This document shows positions 15,370 to 23,817 of a stretch of DNA of 55,407 nt, one piece after another (the first letter of the stretch is position 1; every line of letters begins with the position of its first letter). This stretch comes from Bacillota bacterium (GTDB lineage: Bacteria > Bacillota > Clostridia > Christensenellales > Aristaeellaceae): NCBI GenBank assembly GCA_023404345.1, contig JAEYCB010000070.1, positions 1 through 55,407 on the forward strand, written 5' to 3'. The position numbers were made by a program, and so were the translations under genes. The notes beneath the pieces were generated by a model. It was not told the origin of the DNA and did not search any database. It worked only from the letters and a program-made list of their open reading frames with translations.

Positions 15370-16662
15370 ATGTTTAAGAAACTGGCTGCGCTCCTGATGG
15401 CGGCTATGATGCTGCTGACCGTGACGGCTGCCGGGGCGGAAAGCGCTCAGGAGCCTGTGACCATCTCCTTCTACTCTACCCAGGCCGGCGTGGACGATCA
15501 GACCATTGCCCTGCTGGACCAGTTTATGGAGCAGCATCCCGGCATCACCGTGAACTATTATCCCTGCGGCGATGACCAGCTGGCTGCGTGGCTGGCGCTG
15601 TACTCCGCCGGCACCGCTCCCACTGTGTCGCTGCTGGACGTGGGCCAGATTCTCAATTATAGCGACTATATGTACAACTTCAACCAGGGCGATACCGAGT
15701 GGATGAGCCACGTGCTTAGCGGCTGGGAATTCTGCCAGAAGGAAGGCTCTGACGCCATTTATGGCATTCCCGCCAGCTATCAGGGATTTGCACTGCTTTA
15801 CAACAAGGATCTGGTGGCCCAGGTGCACGGCGAGGACTTTGATGTGACGACCGTCAACACCGTGGACAAGCTGGTCGCCTTCTTCGATGCCTTTGAGGCT
15901 GCCGGCATTCCTGCCACTGTGGTGTTCAGCGCCGACTGGGCGCTCGGCTCCCACTATCTGGGCTGCCAGCTGTTCTCCGAATGGCTGGGCGACAAGGAAA
16001 CCCAGCGCGCTATCCTCAACGGCCTTTACACCGGCGAAACCAAGCTGATTGAGAACGAACACTTCAACAACCTGATGGATGTGTTCGATATCCTCAAGAA
16101 ATACAACATCAACGATGCTGACCCCCTGGCCGATACCCAGGAAGGCGATTTGGAGATGCTGGCCACCGGTAAGACGGCCACCATGTTCCAGGGCGACTGG
16201 AACTGGCTGCAGATTCAGACCTTCGCCGAGCGCGACGATCTGGCCATCATGCCCCTGCCCCTGACCAATGACGAGACCGATCCCCGCAACAGCATGATTC
16301 TGGGCTCCTGCCCCAAGGCTTATTGCGTGGATACCTACCAGAGCACTCCCGAGCAGCAGGCCGCGGGCGTGGAGCTGGCCAAGTGGCTGGCCCTGAGCGA
16401 CGAGGGCAAGGAGTTCATGGTGACCCAGATCGGTTCCACCCTGCCTTTTGATGAAGTGAACGTGGTCAACGAAAATCCGCTGGCCGTGTCCACCCAGGAA
16501 TATCTCAATGCCGGCAAGATCCTGGATATCAGCACCTTCCTGTGCGAAGCACCCAGCGACTTCTGGCTGATCGTGGGACCCTACATGCAGGCATATCTGG
16601 CTGGTCAGATGGACCGCGCTACTCTGGCTGCTGAGATCGAGGCGTACTTCCAGGACATTTAA
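15370..16662 (+). CDS. ABC sugar importer, extracellular substrate-binding protein
   Basis: Family 1 solute-binding protein (430 residues) that captures a sugar or oligosaccharide for the permeases downstream. It opens with a signal peptide (MFKKLAALLMAAMMLLTVTAAGA), then EPVTISFYSTQAGVDDQTIALLDQF, the first lobe strand of family 1 proteins; a Trp/Tyr-rich stretch near TMFQGDWNWLQ belongs to the ligand cleft. The signal region has no cysteine, so there is no lipobox, unlike most monoderm binding proteins. The ATG follows AAAGGGAG by nine bases; in-frame codons back to 15301 lie in the promoter. Codon use is strongly GC-ending, typical of a highly expressed gene. A long hairpin separates it from the permease. 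Confidence 0.93.
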   Translation: MFKKLAALLMAAMMLLTVTAAGAESAQEPVTISFYSTQAGVDDQTIALLDQFMEQHPGITVNYYPCGDDQLAAWLALYSAGTAPTVSLLDVGQILNYSDYMYNFNQGDTEWMSHVLSGWEFCQKEGSDAIYGIPASYQGFALLYNKDLVAQVHGEDFDVTTVNTVDKLVAFFDAFEAAGIPATVVFSADWALGSHYLGCQLFSEWLGDKETQRAILNGLYTGETKLIENEHFNNLMDVFDILKKYNINDADPLADTQEGDLEMLATGKTATMFQGDWNWLQIQTFAERDDLAIMPLPLTNDETDPRNSMILGSCPKAYCVDTYQSTPEQQAAGVELAKWLALSDEGKEFMVTQIGSTLPFDEVNVVNENPLAVSTQEYLNAGKILDISTFLCEAPSDFWLIVGPYMQAYLAGQMDRATLAAEIEAYFQDI

Positions 16663-16673
16663 GCCATGGCAAT

Positions 16674-16718
16674 GGGCGGACAGGGCCTATGGGCATAGGC
16701 CCTGTCCGCCCCTGTTTT
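16674..16718 (+). terminator. Intercistronic 17-bp hairpin after the binding-protein gene
   Basis: GGGCGGACAGGGCCTAT and its perfect complement enclose a GGGC loop, followed by CTGTTTTG. The T-run is short, so this probably works as a partial terminator and mRNA 3' stabiliser, keeping the binding protein in excess over the permeases. Confidence 0.75.
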
Positions 16719-16738
16719 GAAGGAAGGGGGAGAAGCGC

Positions 16739-17620
16739 GTGCTTAGCGCCCAGAAGCGGGATGTGTGGAAATTGATCCTGCTGTTTTTTGTGCCGGCGAT
16801 GCTGGTTTGGCTGACAACCATGGTGATCCCGTTCCTCTACGGAATCTGGATTTCCTTTGTCCAATGGGACGGCATCGGCAACAATTACGAGTTTATCGGC
16901 CTTGGAAACTACATTAAAATTTTTTCCAACGCTAAATTCATGCAATCCCTTGGCCGCACGGCGGTCTACACCATCGGCACCGTGGTGCTGAGCAATGTGC
17001 TGGGCATGGCGCTGGGATTGTTGCTCACCAGCGCGCTGAAGGGGCGCAATCTTTTCCGTACTGCAATTTTCGTGCCCAATGTTATCGGCGGCGTTGCCAT
17101 GGGCTATATCTGGAAATATATTTTTAATTACGGTTTTACCGCCATAGGTGCCAGCCTGGGCATTCAGGCGCTGAGCACATCCATGCTCTCCGACCCCACC
17201 AAGGCGATGATTGCCCTGATCATCGTATCCTCCTGGCAGCTTAGTGCCTATCTGATGATCATCTATGTGGCCGGCTTTACCAACGTGCCCGCAGAGCTCG
17301 TGGAGGCGGCACGCGTGGACGGCGCCAGCTCCTGGTCGGTGCTGCGCAACGTGCGCCTGCCCATGATTCGCTCCTCGTTGACGATCTGCCTGTTTTTGGC
17401 GATTGTGCGCTCGTTTATGGTCTTTGAGGTCAATATGACTTTGACCGATGGCGGCCCCTTCAATACTACCGAGATGATTGCCTTGCGCATCTACAATACG
17501 GCATTCGTCAGCCTCAAGTTTGGCAATGCGCAGGCGCAGGCGGTGGTGCTGTTTGTCATCGTGGCGATTATCTCCGTGTGCCAGGCCTACTTCACGTCCA
17601 AGCGGGAGGTGCAGATGTGA
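16739..17620 (+). CDS. ABC sugar importer permease (MalF/UgpA type)
   Basis: Membrane permease of a carbohydrate importer (CUT1 type), 293 residues with six predicted helices. The cytoplasmic EAA loop that docks the ATPase reads EAARVDGASSWSVLRNVRLPM. The opening AQKRDVWKLILLFFVPAMLVWLTTMVIPFLYGIWISF and the motif VQWDGIG..YEFIGLGNY are typical of the UgpA-like partner. The start is GTG at 16739, behind AAGGAAGGGGGAG. It overlaps the second permease by one base. No ATPase gene is present in the operon, so a shared MsmK-type ATPase encoded elsewhere must energise it, as is usual for CUT1 systems in Bacillota. Confidence 0.93.
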   Translation: MLSAQKRDVWKLILLFFVPAMLVWLTTMVIPFLYGIWISFVQWDGIGNNYEFIGLGNYIKIFSNAKFMQSLGRTAVYTIGTVVLSNVLGMALGLLLTSALKGRNLFRTAIFVPNVIGGVAMGYIWKYIFNYGFTAIGASLGIQALSTSMLSDPTKAMIALIIVSSWQLSAYLMIIYVAGFTNVPAELVEAARVDGASSWSVLRNVRLPMIRSSLTICLFLAIVRSFMVFEVNMTLTDGGPFNTTEMIALRIYNTAFVSLKFGNAQAQAVVLFVIVAIISVCQAYFTSKREVQM

Positions 17621-18450
17621 TGAAGCAAAAGCGCTATGCCGGCGTGGTGCTGCTGGTGCTGGCCCTTGTGGCTACGGTGTTTTATCTGTTCCCGCTGGTG
17701 CTGGTGGCCATTAATTCCATCAAAACCACAGGTGAATTTAGCAGCAATCCCTTTAGCCTGCCCACTGTACCCCAGTGGGGCAACTATGCCTATGCCTTTG
17801 GACAGATGCATTTTCTGACTTCCATGCGCAATTCGCTGGTAATCACCGTCAGCGTGTGCGTGCTGGTGTCGCTGCTGGGCGCCATGGCGGCCTACGCCGT
17901 GAGCCGTGTGAAGCACAAATTTGTGGCCACCGTGTACTACCTGATGCTGGCCTCCATGTGTGCACCCTTTCAGGCTTACATGATTCCGCTGGTAAAGATC
18001 TACGCTTCCCAGCTGGGCATGAACAACAGCCTGATTCCGGTCATCTACATCGGTCTGGGCCTGAATATCTGCTTTTCTATTTTCCTGGTGCGCGGCTTCC
18101 TCAACTCCATCCCCAAGGAGATCGACGAAGCAGCCCTCATCGACGGGTGCAGCAGCACCAAGCTGTTCTTCAACATCATTATGCCCATGCTCACGCCCAT
18201 TCAGGTGACGCTGCTGGTGTTTGTGGCCATGGGCGTATGGAACGACTACCTGCTTTCCAGCCTGTTTTTGAACACGCAGGAAATGCGCACGTTGCCCATG
18301 ATGATTCGCGTGTTCTGCGCGCAGTATTCCAATGATTACGCCCCCATGATGGCAGGTCTGGTGATGAGCATTCTGCCCATGCTGGCCTTCTATCTGGCCG
18401 GACAGAAACAGATTCTGGAGGGCGTGGTACAGGGCAGCGTCAAGGGCTGA
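17620..18450 (+). CDS. ABC sugar importer permease (MalG/UgpE type)
   Basis: Second CUT1 permease, 276 residues, six helices. The EAA loop reads EIDEAALIDGCSSTKLFFNIIMPM. The N-terminal helix (YAGVVLLVLALVATVFYLFPLVLVAINSIKT) and the NPFSLP segment match MalG-like subunits. Its ATG overlaps the upstream TGA by one base (TGATG), indicating coupled translation and equal stoichiometry. The LacI gene faces it, with stops 10 bp apart; the esterase genes beyond LacI are therefore read from a separate promoter or by read-through. Confidence 0.93.
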   Translation: MKQKRYAGVVLLVLALVATVFYLFPLVLVAINSIKTTGEFSSNPFSLPTVPQWGNYAYAFGQMHFLTSMRNSLVITVSVCVLVSLLGAMAAYAVSRVKHKFVATVYYLMLASMCAPFQAYMIPLVKIYASQLGMNNSLIPVIYIGLGLNICFSIFLVRGFLNSIPKEIDEAALIDGCSSTKLFFNIIMPMLTPIQVTLLVFVAMGVWNDYLLSSLFLNTQEMRTLPMMIRVFCAQYSNDYAPMMAGLVMSILPMLAFYLAGQKQILEGVVQGSVKG

Positions 18451-18460
18451 TACGGTGGCG

Positions 18461-19441
18461 TCAGGTGGTTTCGCGCTCGACCAGCGTGACGGGGAAGACC
18501 GCACATGTGGGCACGACCCGTCCGCTGGAGGCGTGCAGGATGCTTTCCACCGCGTAACGGCAGATATCCTCCACCGGCTGATGAATGGTGGTCAGCTGCG
18601 GCGAGCATAGCGATGCAAGACGCGTATCGTCGTAGCCAATCAGCTTCAGCCGGCTGGGAATGTCGATGTCGTGACGGCGGCAGTATTGAACGATCTCGGC
18701 GGCGATTACATCGTTGGAACAGAGAATGCCGTCCACATCCGGATGGTTGCGGAAGATGGCTGCTACCGTTTCCTGGTAGTCCATACGTACGAACTGCCGC
18801 TCAGCGGCATCCACGGCGCTGGGCTTGTCCACACCCAGGCGGCGGCATGCATCCAGAAAACCGAGATATCGCTTGTTGGCGTCCATGTCCAGATGTGCGC
18901 TGCCGCTGACGTATAAAAGCCGGCGGCAGCCGCGCGCGATCAGGTGTTCGGCCGCGATATAGCCGCCGTAGTAGTTGTCCGCACAGGCGGAAGGGATGCG
19001 GGGACTGACTGTGCGGTCAATAGTGATGACGGGCGCGTCCACATCCGCAAATTCTTCCAGGTTCTGGGTGTGGCTGGCCAGAATGATGCCTGCCACCTTG
19101 TTTCCCAGGAGCATGCTGAAAAATTCCTTTTCCTTTTGGATTTCATGGTTGGATACGCAAAGGAGAAGTTTGTAGCCGCTGGCGCTGGCATAGCGTTCCA
19201 CGCTGGCGATGACGCAGCTAAAAAAGAAATTGTCCGCCGAGGGCACGATGAGGCCGATGAAATGGCTGTTTTTCTTGGCAAGCGACCTTGCCAGCTCATT
19301 GGGATGATAGTCCAGCTCCTCCATGGCAGCCTGGATGCGAAGACGGGTTTTTTCGCTGATGCGGGCGCGGTCATTGAGCATACGTGAAACGGTGGTCACC
19401 GTAACGCCCGCGCGCTGGGCAACGTCCTTGAGCGTAGCCAT
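18461..19441 (-). CDS. LacI/GalR-family transcriptional regulator
   Basis: Ligand-responsive repressor of 326 residues. The N-terminal helix-turn-helix is classical (MATLKDVAQRAGVTVTTVSRMLND, with hinge HPNELARSLAKKNSHFIGLIVP), followed by a periplasmic-binding-protein-like ligand domain (DGILCSNDVIAAEIVQYCRRHDI, LIGYDDTRLASLCSPQLTTIHQP). Two ATGs lie close together: the one at 19447 is one base from AAGGAGG, the one at 19441 is seven bases away, so 19441 is preferred. It lies inside the sugar island in reverse orientation and is the natural owner of the operators at 13049 and 15281. The inducer is presumably the imported sugar or a derivative. Confidence 0.94.
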   Translation of the reverse strand: MATLKDVAQRAGVTVTTVSRMLNDRARISEKTRLRIQAAMEELDYHPNELARSLAKKNSHFIGLIVPSADNFFFSCVIASVERYASASGYKLLLCVSNHEIQKEKEFFSMLLGNKVAGIILASHTQNLEEFADVDAPVITIDRTVSPRIPSACADNYYGGYIAAEHLIARGCRRLLYVSGSAHLDMDANKRYLGFLDACRRLGVDKPSAVDAAERQFVRMDYQETVAAIFRNHPDVDGILCSNDVIAAEIVQYCRRHDIDIPSRLKLIGYDDTRLASLCSPQLTTIHQPVEDICRYAVESILHASSGRVVPTCAVFPVTLVERETT

Positions 19442-19474
19442 TGCCATTCCTCCTTGGTTTGGTTCCTGTCCACT

Positions 19475-19502
19475 ATGATACCTTTTTTTTGGGATAAGTC
19501 AA
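19475..19502 (-). promoter_or_regulatory. Promoter of the lacI gene
   Basis: On the minus strand TTGACT (19497-19502), a 16-bp spacer containing A8, and TATCAT (19475-19480), about 34 bp before the start. A single half-operator (GTCAAACCGG on the plus strand, from 19498) overlaps the -35, hinting at weak autoregulation. Confidence 0.65.
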
Positions 19503-19533
19503 ACCGGAAATAACACAGCAAGAGGTGAATTCC

Positions 19534-20319
19534 ATGGCTAACCTCCACCTGAATTTTCGTTCGGACATGCTGATGCGCAGCGTCTATCCGCGCGTGTTTC
19601 TGCCCGACTATAACGACTGGAACGATGTGGCACCGCCCTATCGCACGCTGTATTTTTTGCACGGGTATTCCGGCGGAGCCCTGGAAACGGCCACGTTTAC
19701 CAACTTTGCCCTGTATGCCGCAGTGCATGGAATCGCCATTGTGATGATCGATGGCGACAACTCCTTCTACGTCGATGACGAGCAGCGCAACGCCATGTAC
19801 AGCCGCTATGTGGGCGAAGAGATTGTGGAGGTAACGCGTGATTTGCTACCCCTGTCCCATCGCCGTGAGGATACGTTTATTGCCGGCATTTCCATGGGCG
19901 GCTATGGAGCGTTGATCAACGGCCTGCGCTACAGCAGCACATTCAGCAAAATCGGCATGCTGTCTCCCGCGCTGGGTATGTACCCCGAAAACGGGGTAAT
20001 GCAGCCCGGAAGCCCGCTGCACAAAGAATCGCTCCTGGCGCTGCTGGGCGAGCCGGAGCGCTATCACGGGTCGTACCGTGATTATGAGGCTGCAATGCGC
20101 GGAGCCCTGCAAAAGCCTGAGAATATGCCTGAACTGTTTCTGGCCTGTGGCACTGGCGATCCACTGGTGTATGAAGCGGGACGCGATTTCGCGCACCGCA
20201 TGCAGGCGGCGGGCGCACCCATGACCTATTACGAAGCCGAAGGCGGGCATGACCACGTGTTCTGGAAGCGTGCCATGACGCCGCTATGCCAGTTCCTGAC
20301 GGCGAAGGGAGGCAAATGA
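19534..20319 (+). CDS. CE1-like esterase (esterase D/tributyrin-esterase type), copy A
   Basis: Cytoplasmic alpha/beta-hydrolase of 261 residues, close in plan to bacterial tributyrin and cinnamoyl esterases. Visible features are LYFLHGYSGG (oxyanion loop), the nucleophile elbow GISMGGYG with S120 and a late GGHDH that supplies the catalytic histidine. The start at 19534 has AGAGGTG nine bases before it. It is followed one base later by a second esterase with the same architecture, so the pair arose by duplication. Together with the esterase at 13136 the island holds three, suggesting a heavily or variously acylated substrate. No signal peptide is present. Confidence 0.88.
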   Translation: MANLHLNFRSDMLMRSVYPRVFLPDYNDWNDVAPPYRTLYFLHGYSGGALETATFTNFALYAAVHGIAIVMIDGDNSFYVDDEQRNAMYSRYVGEEIVEVTRDLLPLSHRREDTFIAGISMGGYGALINGLRYSSTFSKIGMLSPALGMYPENGVMQPGSPLHKESLLALLGEPERYHGSYRDYEAAMRGALQKPENMPELFLACGTGDPLVYEAGRDFAHRMQAAGAPMTYYEAEGGHDHVFWKRAMTPLCQFLTAKGGK

Positions 20320-20320
20320 G

Positions 20321-21094
20321 ATGTATCTTCGGCTCAGCTTTAAATCCAAAATGCTGGTGCGCGGCGTGACCGTGCATGCGTTTTTGCCTTTTCATGACGG
20401 GTATGAGGATGCGCCCAGGCCATATCCTACGCTGTATTTTTTGCCCGGCTACTCTGCCAACGCCGAGGAGCTGGCTACGCTTTTGCCCCTGCGGCGTTTC
20501 TCGGCTGAATACGGGGTTGCGGTGATCATCCCTGACGGCGAAAACTCCTTCTATACCGACCATCCCGAACGCTGCGCGCTGTTCAGCAGCTATGTGGGCG
20601 ACGAGCTGGTGCGCGTTACGCGGCGCATGCTTCCCTGCCTGTCCACCCGTCGCGAGGATACATGGATCGGCGGCATATCCATGGGCGGCTATGGTGCATG
20701 CACCAACGGCCTGCGCTGGCACGATACGTTTTCCAAAATTGTGATGTTTTCACCTGCTATTGACGTGACCGATCTGCTCAGCGACCGTGACGACTCGCTG
20801 CCCAACCAGCTCTTTTCAGCCTGGATGGGCGACGAGGCCAGCTATCGGGAATCCTGGATGAATCCCCGTTACAGCCTGCTCAAGGCCAAGGAACGGGGAG
20901 AGGGGCTGCCGCCCATGTTCCTGTGCTGCGGACGGCAGGACGCGCTCGTATACGATATGTGCAGCCGCTTTGCGGACTTTGCCTGCAAGGAGGATCTGCC
21001 GCTAACCTATCTGGAAGGCGAGGGACAGCACGACATCCCCTTCTGGGACGGCATGCTGGAACCGGCTTTCCGTTTTATGACCCAATCCCACTGA
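20321..21094 (+). CDS. CE1-like esterase, copy B
   Basis: A 257-residue paralogue of the gene just upstream, aligned almost without gaps at the start (MxLxLxFxSxML.R.V.V..FLP). The elbow GISMGGYG again has serine at 120, and EGQHDIPFWDGM provides the likely catalytic histidine. The oxyanion segment differs (LYFLPGYSANAEE in place of LYFLHGYSGGALE), which may alter specificity. The gene begins one base after the stop of copy A, with GGAGGC in the end of that gene as its ribosome site. Translational coupling and common regulation are likely. Confidence 0.88.
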   Translation: MYLRLSFKSKMLVRGVTVHAFLPFHDGYEDAPRPYPTLYFLPGYSANAEELATLLPLRRFSAEYGVAVIIPDGENSFYTDHPERCALFSSYVGDELVRVTRRMLPCLSTRREDTWIGGISMGGYGACTNGLRWHDTFSKIVMFSPAIDVTDLLSDRDDSLPNQLFSAWMGDEASYRESWMNPRYSLLKAKERGEGLPPMFLCCGRQDALVYDMCSRFADFACKEDLPLTYLEGEGQHDIPFWDGMLEPAFRFMTQSH

Positions 21095-21113
21095 ATGACC
21101 GGAGGAATAGCAC

Positions 21114-22052
21114 ATGACGGACTTGGACAGGCTGACCGCGCCATGGCAGGAACCGGCGCTTTCCGGCACGATTGCGCAGGGTGACATGCCAGGCGATAAA
21201 ATCTGTATTACGCAGGAGCATATTCAGAAGGCAAAAACGATTTATCCTATGCTGCGGGAGCTTCTGGCCCGGCAGCTGGGCGAAAGCCCCTGCGGGCGTG
21301 CCGTCGTAACGGTATGCGGAGGCTCCGGCGTGGGCAAATCGGAGATCGCCTCGCTGATTTCCTATTACCTGAACGCCGAGGGCGTGGGCGCGTATACCCT
21401 GTCGGGAGACAACTATCCCCGCCGCTATCCTGAACAGAATGATGCCGAGCGCCGCCGTGTGTTTCATGATGGCGGCCTGAAGGGGTTGGTGGCCGGTGGC
21501 GCTTATCGAACCGAACAGGCGCAGGCGCTGCAACAGCTTTGGCCCGGCGATGGCGACGCCAATCCTGCCAATGTAAGCCGCTATCCCTGGCTGGCAACCT
21601 ATCAGCAGGCTGGAAAGAATGCACTGCGCGGCTATCTGGGTACGGACAAAGAAATCGACTTCGACCAGGTTGGCCACATCGTGAGCGATTTCAAGCAGGG
21701 TGCGCCCACGCTGTACCTCAAACGCATGGGCCGAACCCCTACTGAGCTGTGGTATGATCCCGTGGATATGACCGGGAAAAGTGTGCTGGTGATCGAATGG
21801 ACGCACGGCAATTCCGACTGGTACGAGGGTGTGGATATTGCTATACTGCTCAACAGCACGCCTGCCGAAACGCTGGCTCACCGGCAGGCACGCAATCGCG
21901 ACGGCCGCGCGGACAGCCCTTTCACCACCATGGTATTGGAGCTGGAACAGCAATTGCTCAGGGCTCAGGCCCCCAAGGCCAAGATCATCCTTTCCAAAGC
22001 CGGGGAACTGATGACTTATGAGGAATACACCCGCCTGATGGCTCAGGCGTGA
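21114..22052 (+). CDS. P-loop kinase (uridine kinase/adenylylsulfate kinase-like)
   Basis: A 312-residue nucleotide-binding enzyme. Walker A is GGSGVGKS (69-76), followed by EIASLISYYLNAEGVGAYTLSGDNYPRRYPEQNDAERRRVF, where the SGDNY segment sits like the acceptor-binding DD(F/Y) motif of uridine kinase, phosphoribulokinase and glycerate kinase-like enzymes. A later strand KSVLVIEWTHGNSDWYEGVDIAILL resembles Walker B with a specificity loop. The N-terminal 60 residues are not recognised. Between esterases and a glycoside phosphorylase, it most likely phosphorylates the aglycone or sugar released; substrate unknown. Automatic labels of adenylylsulfate kinase would be misleading, as no sulfate genes are near. 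Confidence 0.8.
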   Translation: MTDLDRLTAPWQEPALSGTIAQGDMPGDKICITQEHIQKAKTIYPMLRELLARQLGESPCGRAVVTVCGGSGVGKSEIASLISYYLNAEGVGAYTLSGDNYPRRYPEQNDAERRRVFHDGGLKGLVAGGAYRTEQAQALQQLWPGDGDANPANVSRYPWLATYQQAGKNALRGYLGTDKEIDFDQVGHIVSDFKQGAPTLYLKRMGRTPTELWYDPVDMTGKSVLVIEWTHGNSDWYEGVDIAILLNSTPAETLAHRQARNRDGRADSPFTTMVLELEQQLLRAQAPKAKIILSKAGELMTYEEYTRLMAQA

Positions 22053-22064
22053 GGAGGAAGAGCT

Positions 22065-23744
22065 ATGAATCAGGGCGCGATGCTCAATGCCTATCCCGAC
22101 AGCCTGGGCGGAAGCCTGGCCGCGGAGGCGGACTTTCTGGCCCGTCCCGAATGCCAGGGGGCGTTTCGTTCTTTTTATATCCTGCCCAGCCTGTTTAACA
22201 GCGATCTGGACCGCGGCTTTTCCGTGGCCAGCTACGACCTTAACCATCTGCTGGCTGATGAAAATAGCCTGGCGGATGTGGGCCGGCTGGGGCTGGACTT
22301 GAAGCTGGACTTTGTGCTCAACCACCTCTCTGTGCTCAGCCCGCAGTTTCAGGATCTGCTGGCCCGGGGCGAGGAATCGCCTTACCGCGACTTCTTCATC
22401 GATTGGAACCGTTTCTGGGAGGGCAAGGGGGAGATGACCTCCGAGGGCTACATCCAGCCTGACCCGGCGCTGATCAAGGATATGTTCTTCCGCAAGCCAG
22501 GCCTGCCCATCCTGATGTTGCGTATGCCCGACGGCAGCAAGAAGCCGTATTGGAATACCTTCTATCAGGAGGTGCGCTATCCGGTGCTGGATGCGCAGGA
22601 CCTGATGGCCGCCTGCGGCCTGCAATATGCGCAGGCCAGCGCGCTGGCAGACCGCATTAACGCGGCAACGCAGGCGGGCAAGGGACCCGATGACGCCGAC
22701 TTTACAGGCTTTGAAAACTGCCGCGAGACGGCGGTGCAGGCAGTGGAAGCACGATGCCGCTATCTGGGACAGATGGATTTGAACCTGAAATCGCCCTTGG
22801 TATGGGACTATTATCGGGAAACTCTGGAAAAGCTGGCCGGCTACGGCGCGGCTATCGTCCGGCTGGATGCCTTTGCCTATGCACCCAAAGAGCCGGGCCG
22901 TCGCAATTTTATGAACGAGCCGGAAACCTGGGACCTGCTTGAGGATATTCGCCGTATAGCACAACCGATGGGACTGACGCTGCTGCCGGAGATCCACGCC
23001 AGCTATGCCGAGGGCGCCTACCGCACGTTGGCACAGAAGGGTTACATGACCTATGATTTTTTCCTGCCGGGGCTGGTGATTGATGCCATCGAAAACCATA
23101 CCGGCGACTTTCTGGCCCGCTGGGCACAAGAGGTGAGGGATGAAGGTATCCGCACGGTGAACATGCTGGGCTGCCACGACGGTATTCCGCTTTTGGACCT
23201 CAAAGGCATGCTGCCACTGGAGCGCATCCAGTCGCTGATCGACCTGGTGGTATCGCGCGGGGGGCTGGTTAAGAATCTACATGGTCAAAAGAACATGTAT
23301 TATCAGGTAAACGCCACCTATTACAGCGCCCTTGGCGAAGACGACCGCAAGATGCTTATGGCACGCGCCCTGCAGCTGTTTATGCCGGGTAAACCGCAGG
23401 TGTGGTACCTGGACCTATTCTGTGGAAAAAACGATCTGGAGACTGCGGCCCGCGGCGGAGAGGCTGGACATAAGGAGATCAACCGCACCAACCTGACCAA
23501 GCAGGACATTGCGGCAGGACTGGAACGGCCCGTGGTGCAGGACCAGCTGCGGTTGCTGCGCATGAGAAACGCGTGCAATGCCTTTGAGGGCGGCGCACTG
23601 ACCGTGGAGCAACCTGCTTCGGACCACCTGATCCTGACCTGGGAACGGGGGGGAAGCCAAGCCAGGCTGGAGGCGAACCTTTCTACTTGTGCTTTCAGGG
23701 CTATGACCTGTGAAGGCGGAGAAGAGAACGTATTTGAACAATGA
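22065..23744 (+). CDS. GH13_18-type glycoside phosphorylase (sucrose phosphorylase family)
   Basis: Glycoside phosphorylase of 559 residues that would cleave an alpha-glucoside with phosphate, releasing glucose 1-phosphate. Catalytic residues are in place: nucleophile D268 in AIVRLDAFAY, acid/base E309 in LLPEIHA, and the HD pair (H371, D372) in MLGCHDGIPLLD; LDFVLNH (81-87) is the first conserved GH13 region. Family members include sucrose, sucrose 6-phosphate, glucosylglycerol and glucosylglycerate phosphorylases. A segment of about 60 residues (171-235) lies between WNTFYQEV and QMDLNLKSP where the classical enzyme has almost none. With a kinase 12 bp upstream, a phosphorylated or acidic aglycone is conceivable. 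A strong terminator follows. Confidence 0.88.
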   Translation: MNQGAMLNAYPDSLGGSLAAEADFLARPECQGAFRSFYILPSLFNSDLDRGFSVASYDLNHLLADENSLADVGRLGLDLKLDFVLNHLSVLSPQFQDLLARGEESPYRDFFIDWNRFWEGKGEMTSEGYIQPDPALIKDMFFRKPGLPILMLRMPDGSKKPYWNTFYQEVRYPVLDAQDLMAACGLQYAQASALADRINAATQAGKGPDDADFTGFENCRETAVQAVEARCRYLGQMDLNLKSPLVWDYYRETLEKLAGYGAAIVRLDAFAYAPKEPGRRNFMNEPETWDLLEDIRRIAQPMGLTLLPEIHASYAEGAYRTLAQKGYMTYDFFLPGLVIDAIENHTGDFLARWAQEVRDEGIRTVNMLGCHDGIPLLDLKGMLPLERIQSLIDLVVSRGGLVKNLHGQKNMYYQVNATYYSALGEDDRKMLMARALQLFMPGKPQVWYLDLFCGKNDLETAARGGEAGHKEINRTNLTKQDIAAGLERPVVQDQLRLLRMRNACNAFEGGALTVEQPASDHLILTWERGGSQARLEANLSTCAFRAMTCEGGEENVFEQ

Positions 23745-23760
23745 AACTTTGGAACATGAC

Positions 23761-23807
23761 AAGCGGGAGGACCGCCACGCGGATTGCATGGCGGTCCTCC
23801 CGCTTTT
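23761..23807 (+). terminator. Strong terminator of the sugar island
   Basis: A 17-bp perfect stem (AAGCGGGAGGACCGCCA and its complement) with an 11-base loop, ending in CTTTT. Read leftward the AAGC end gives only short T content, so it serves mainly the plus strand. Confidence 0.85.
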
Positions 23808-23817
23808 GCATTCGGTA

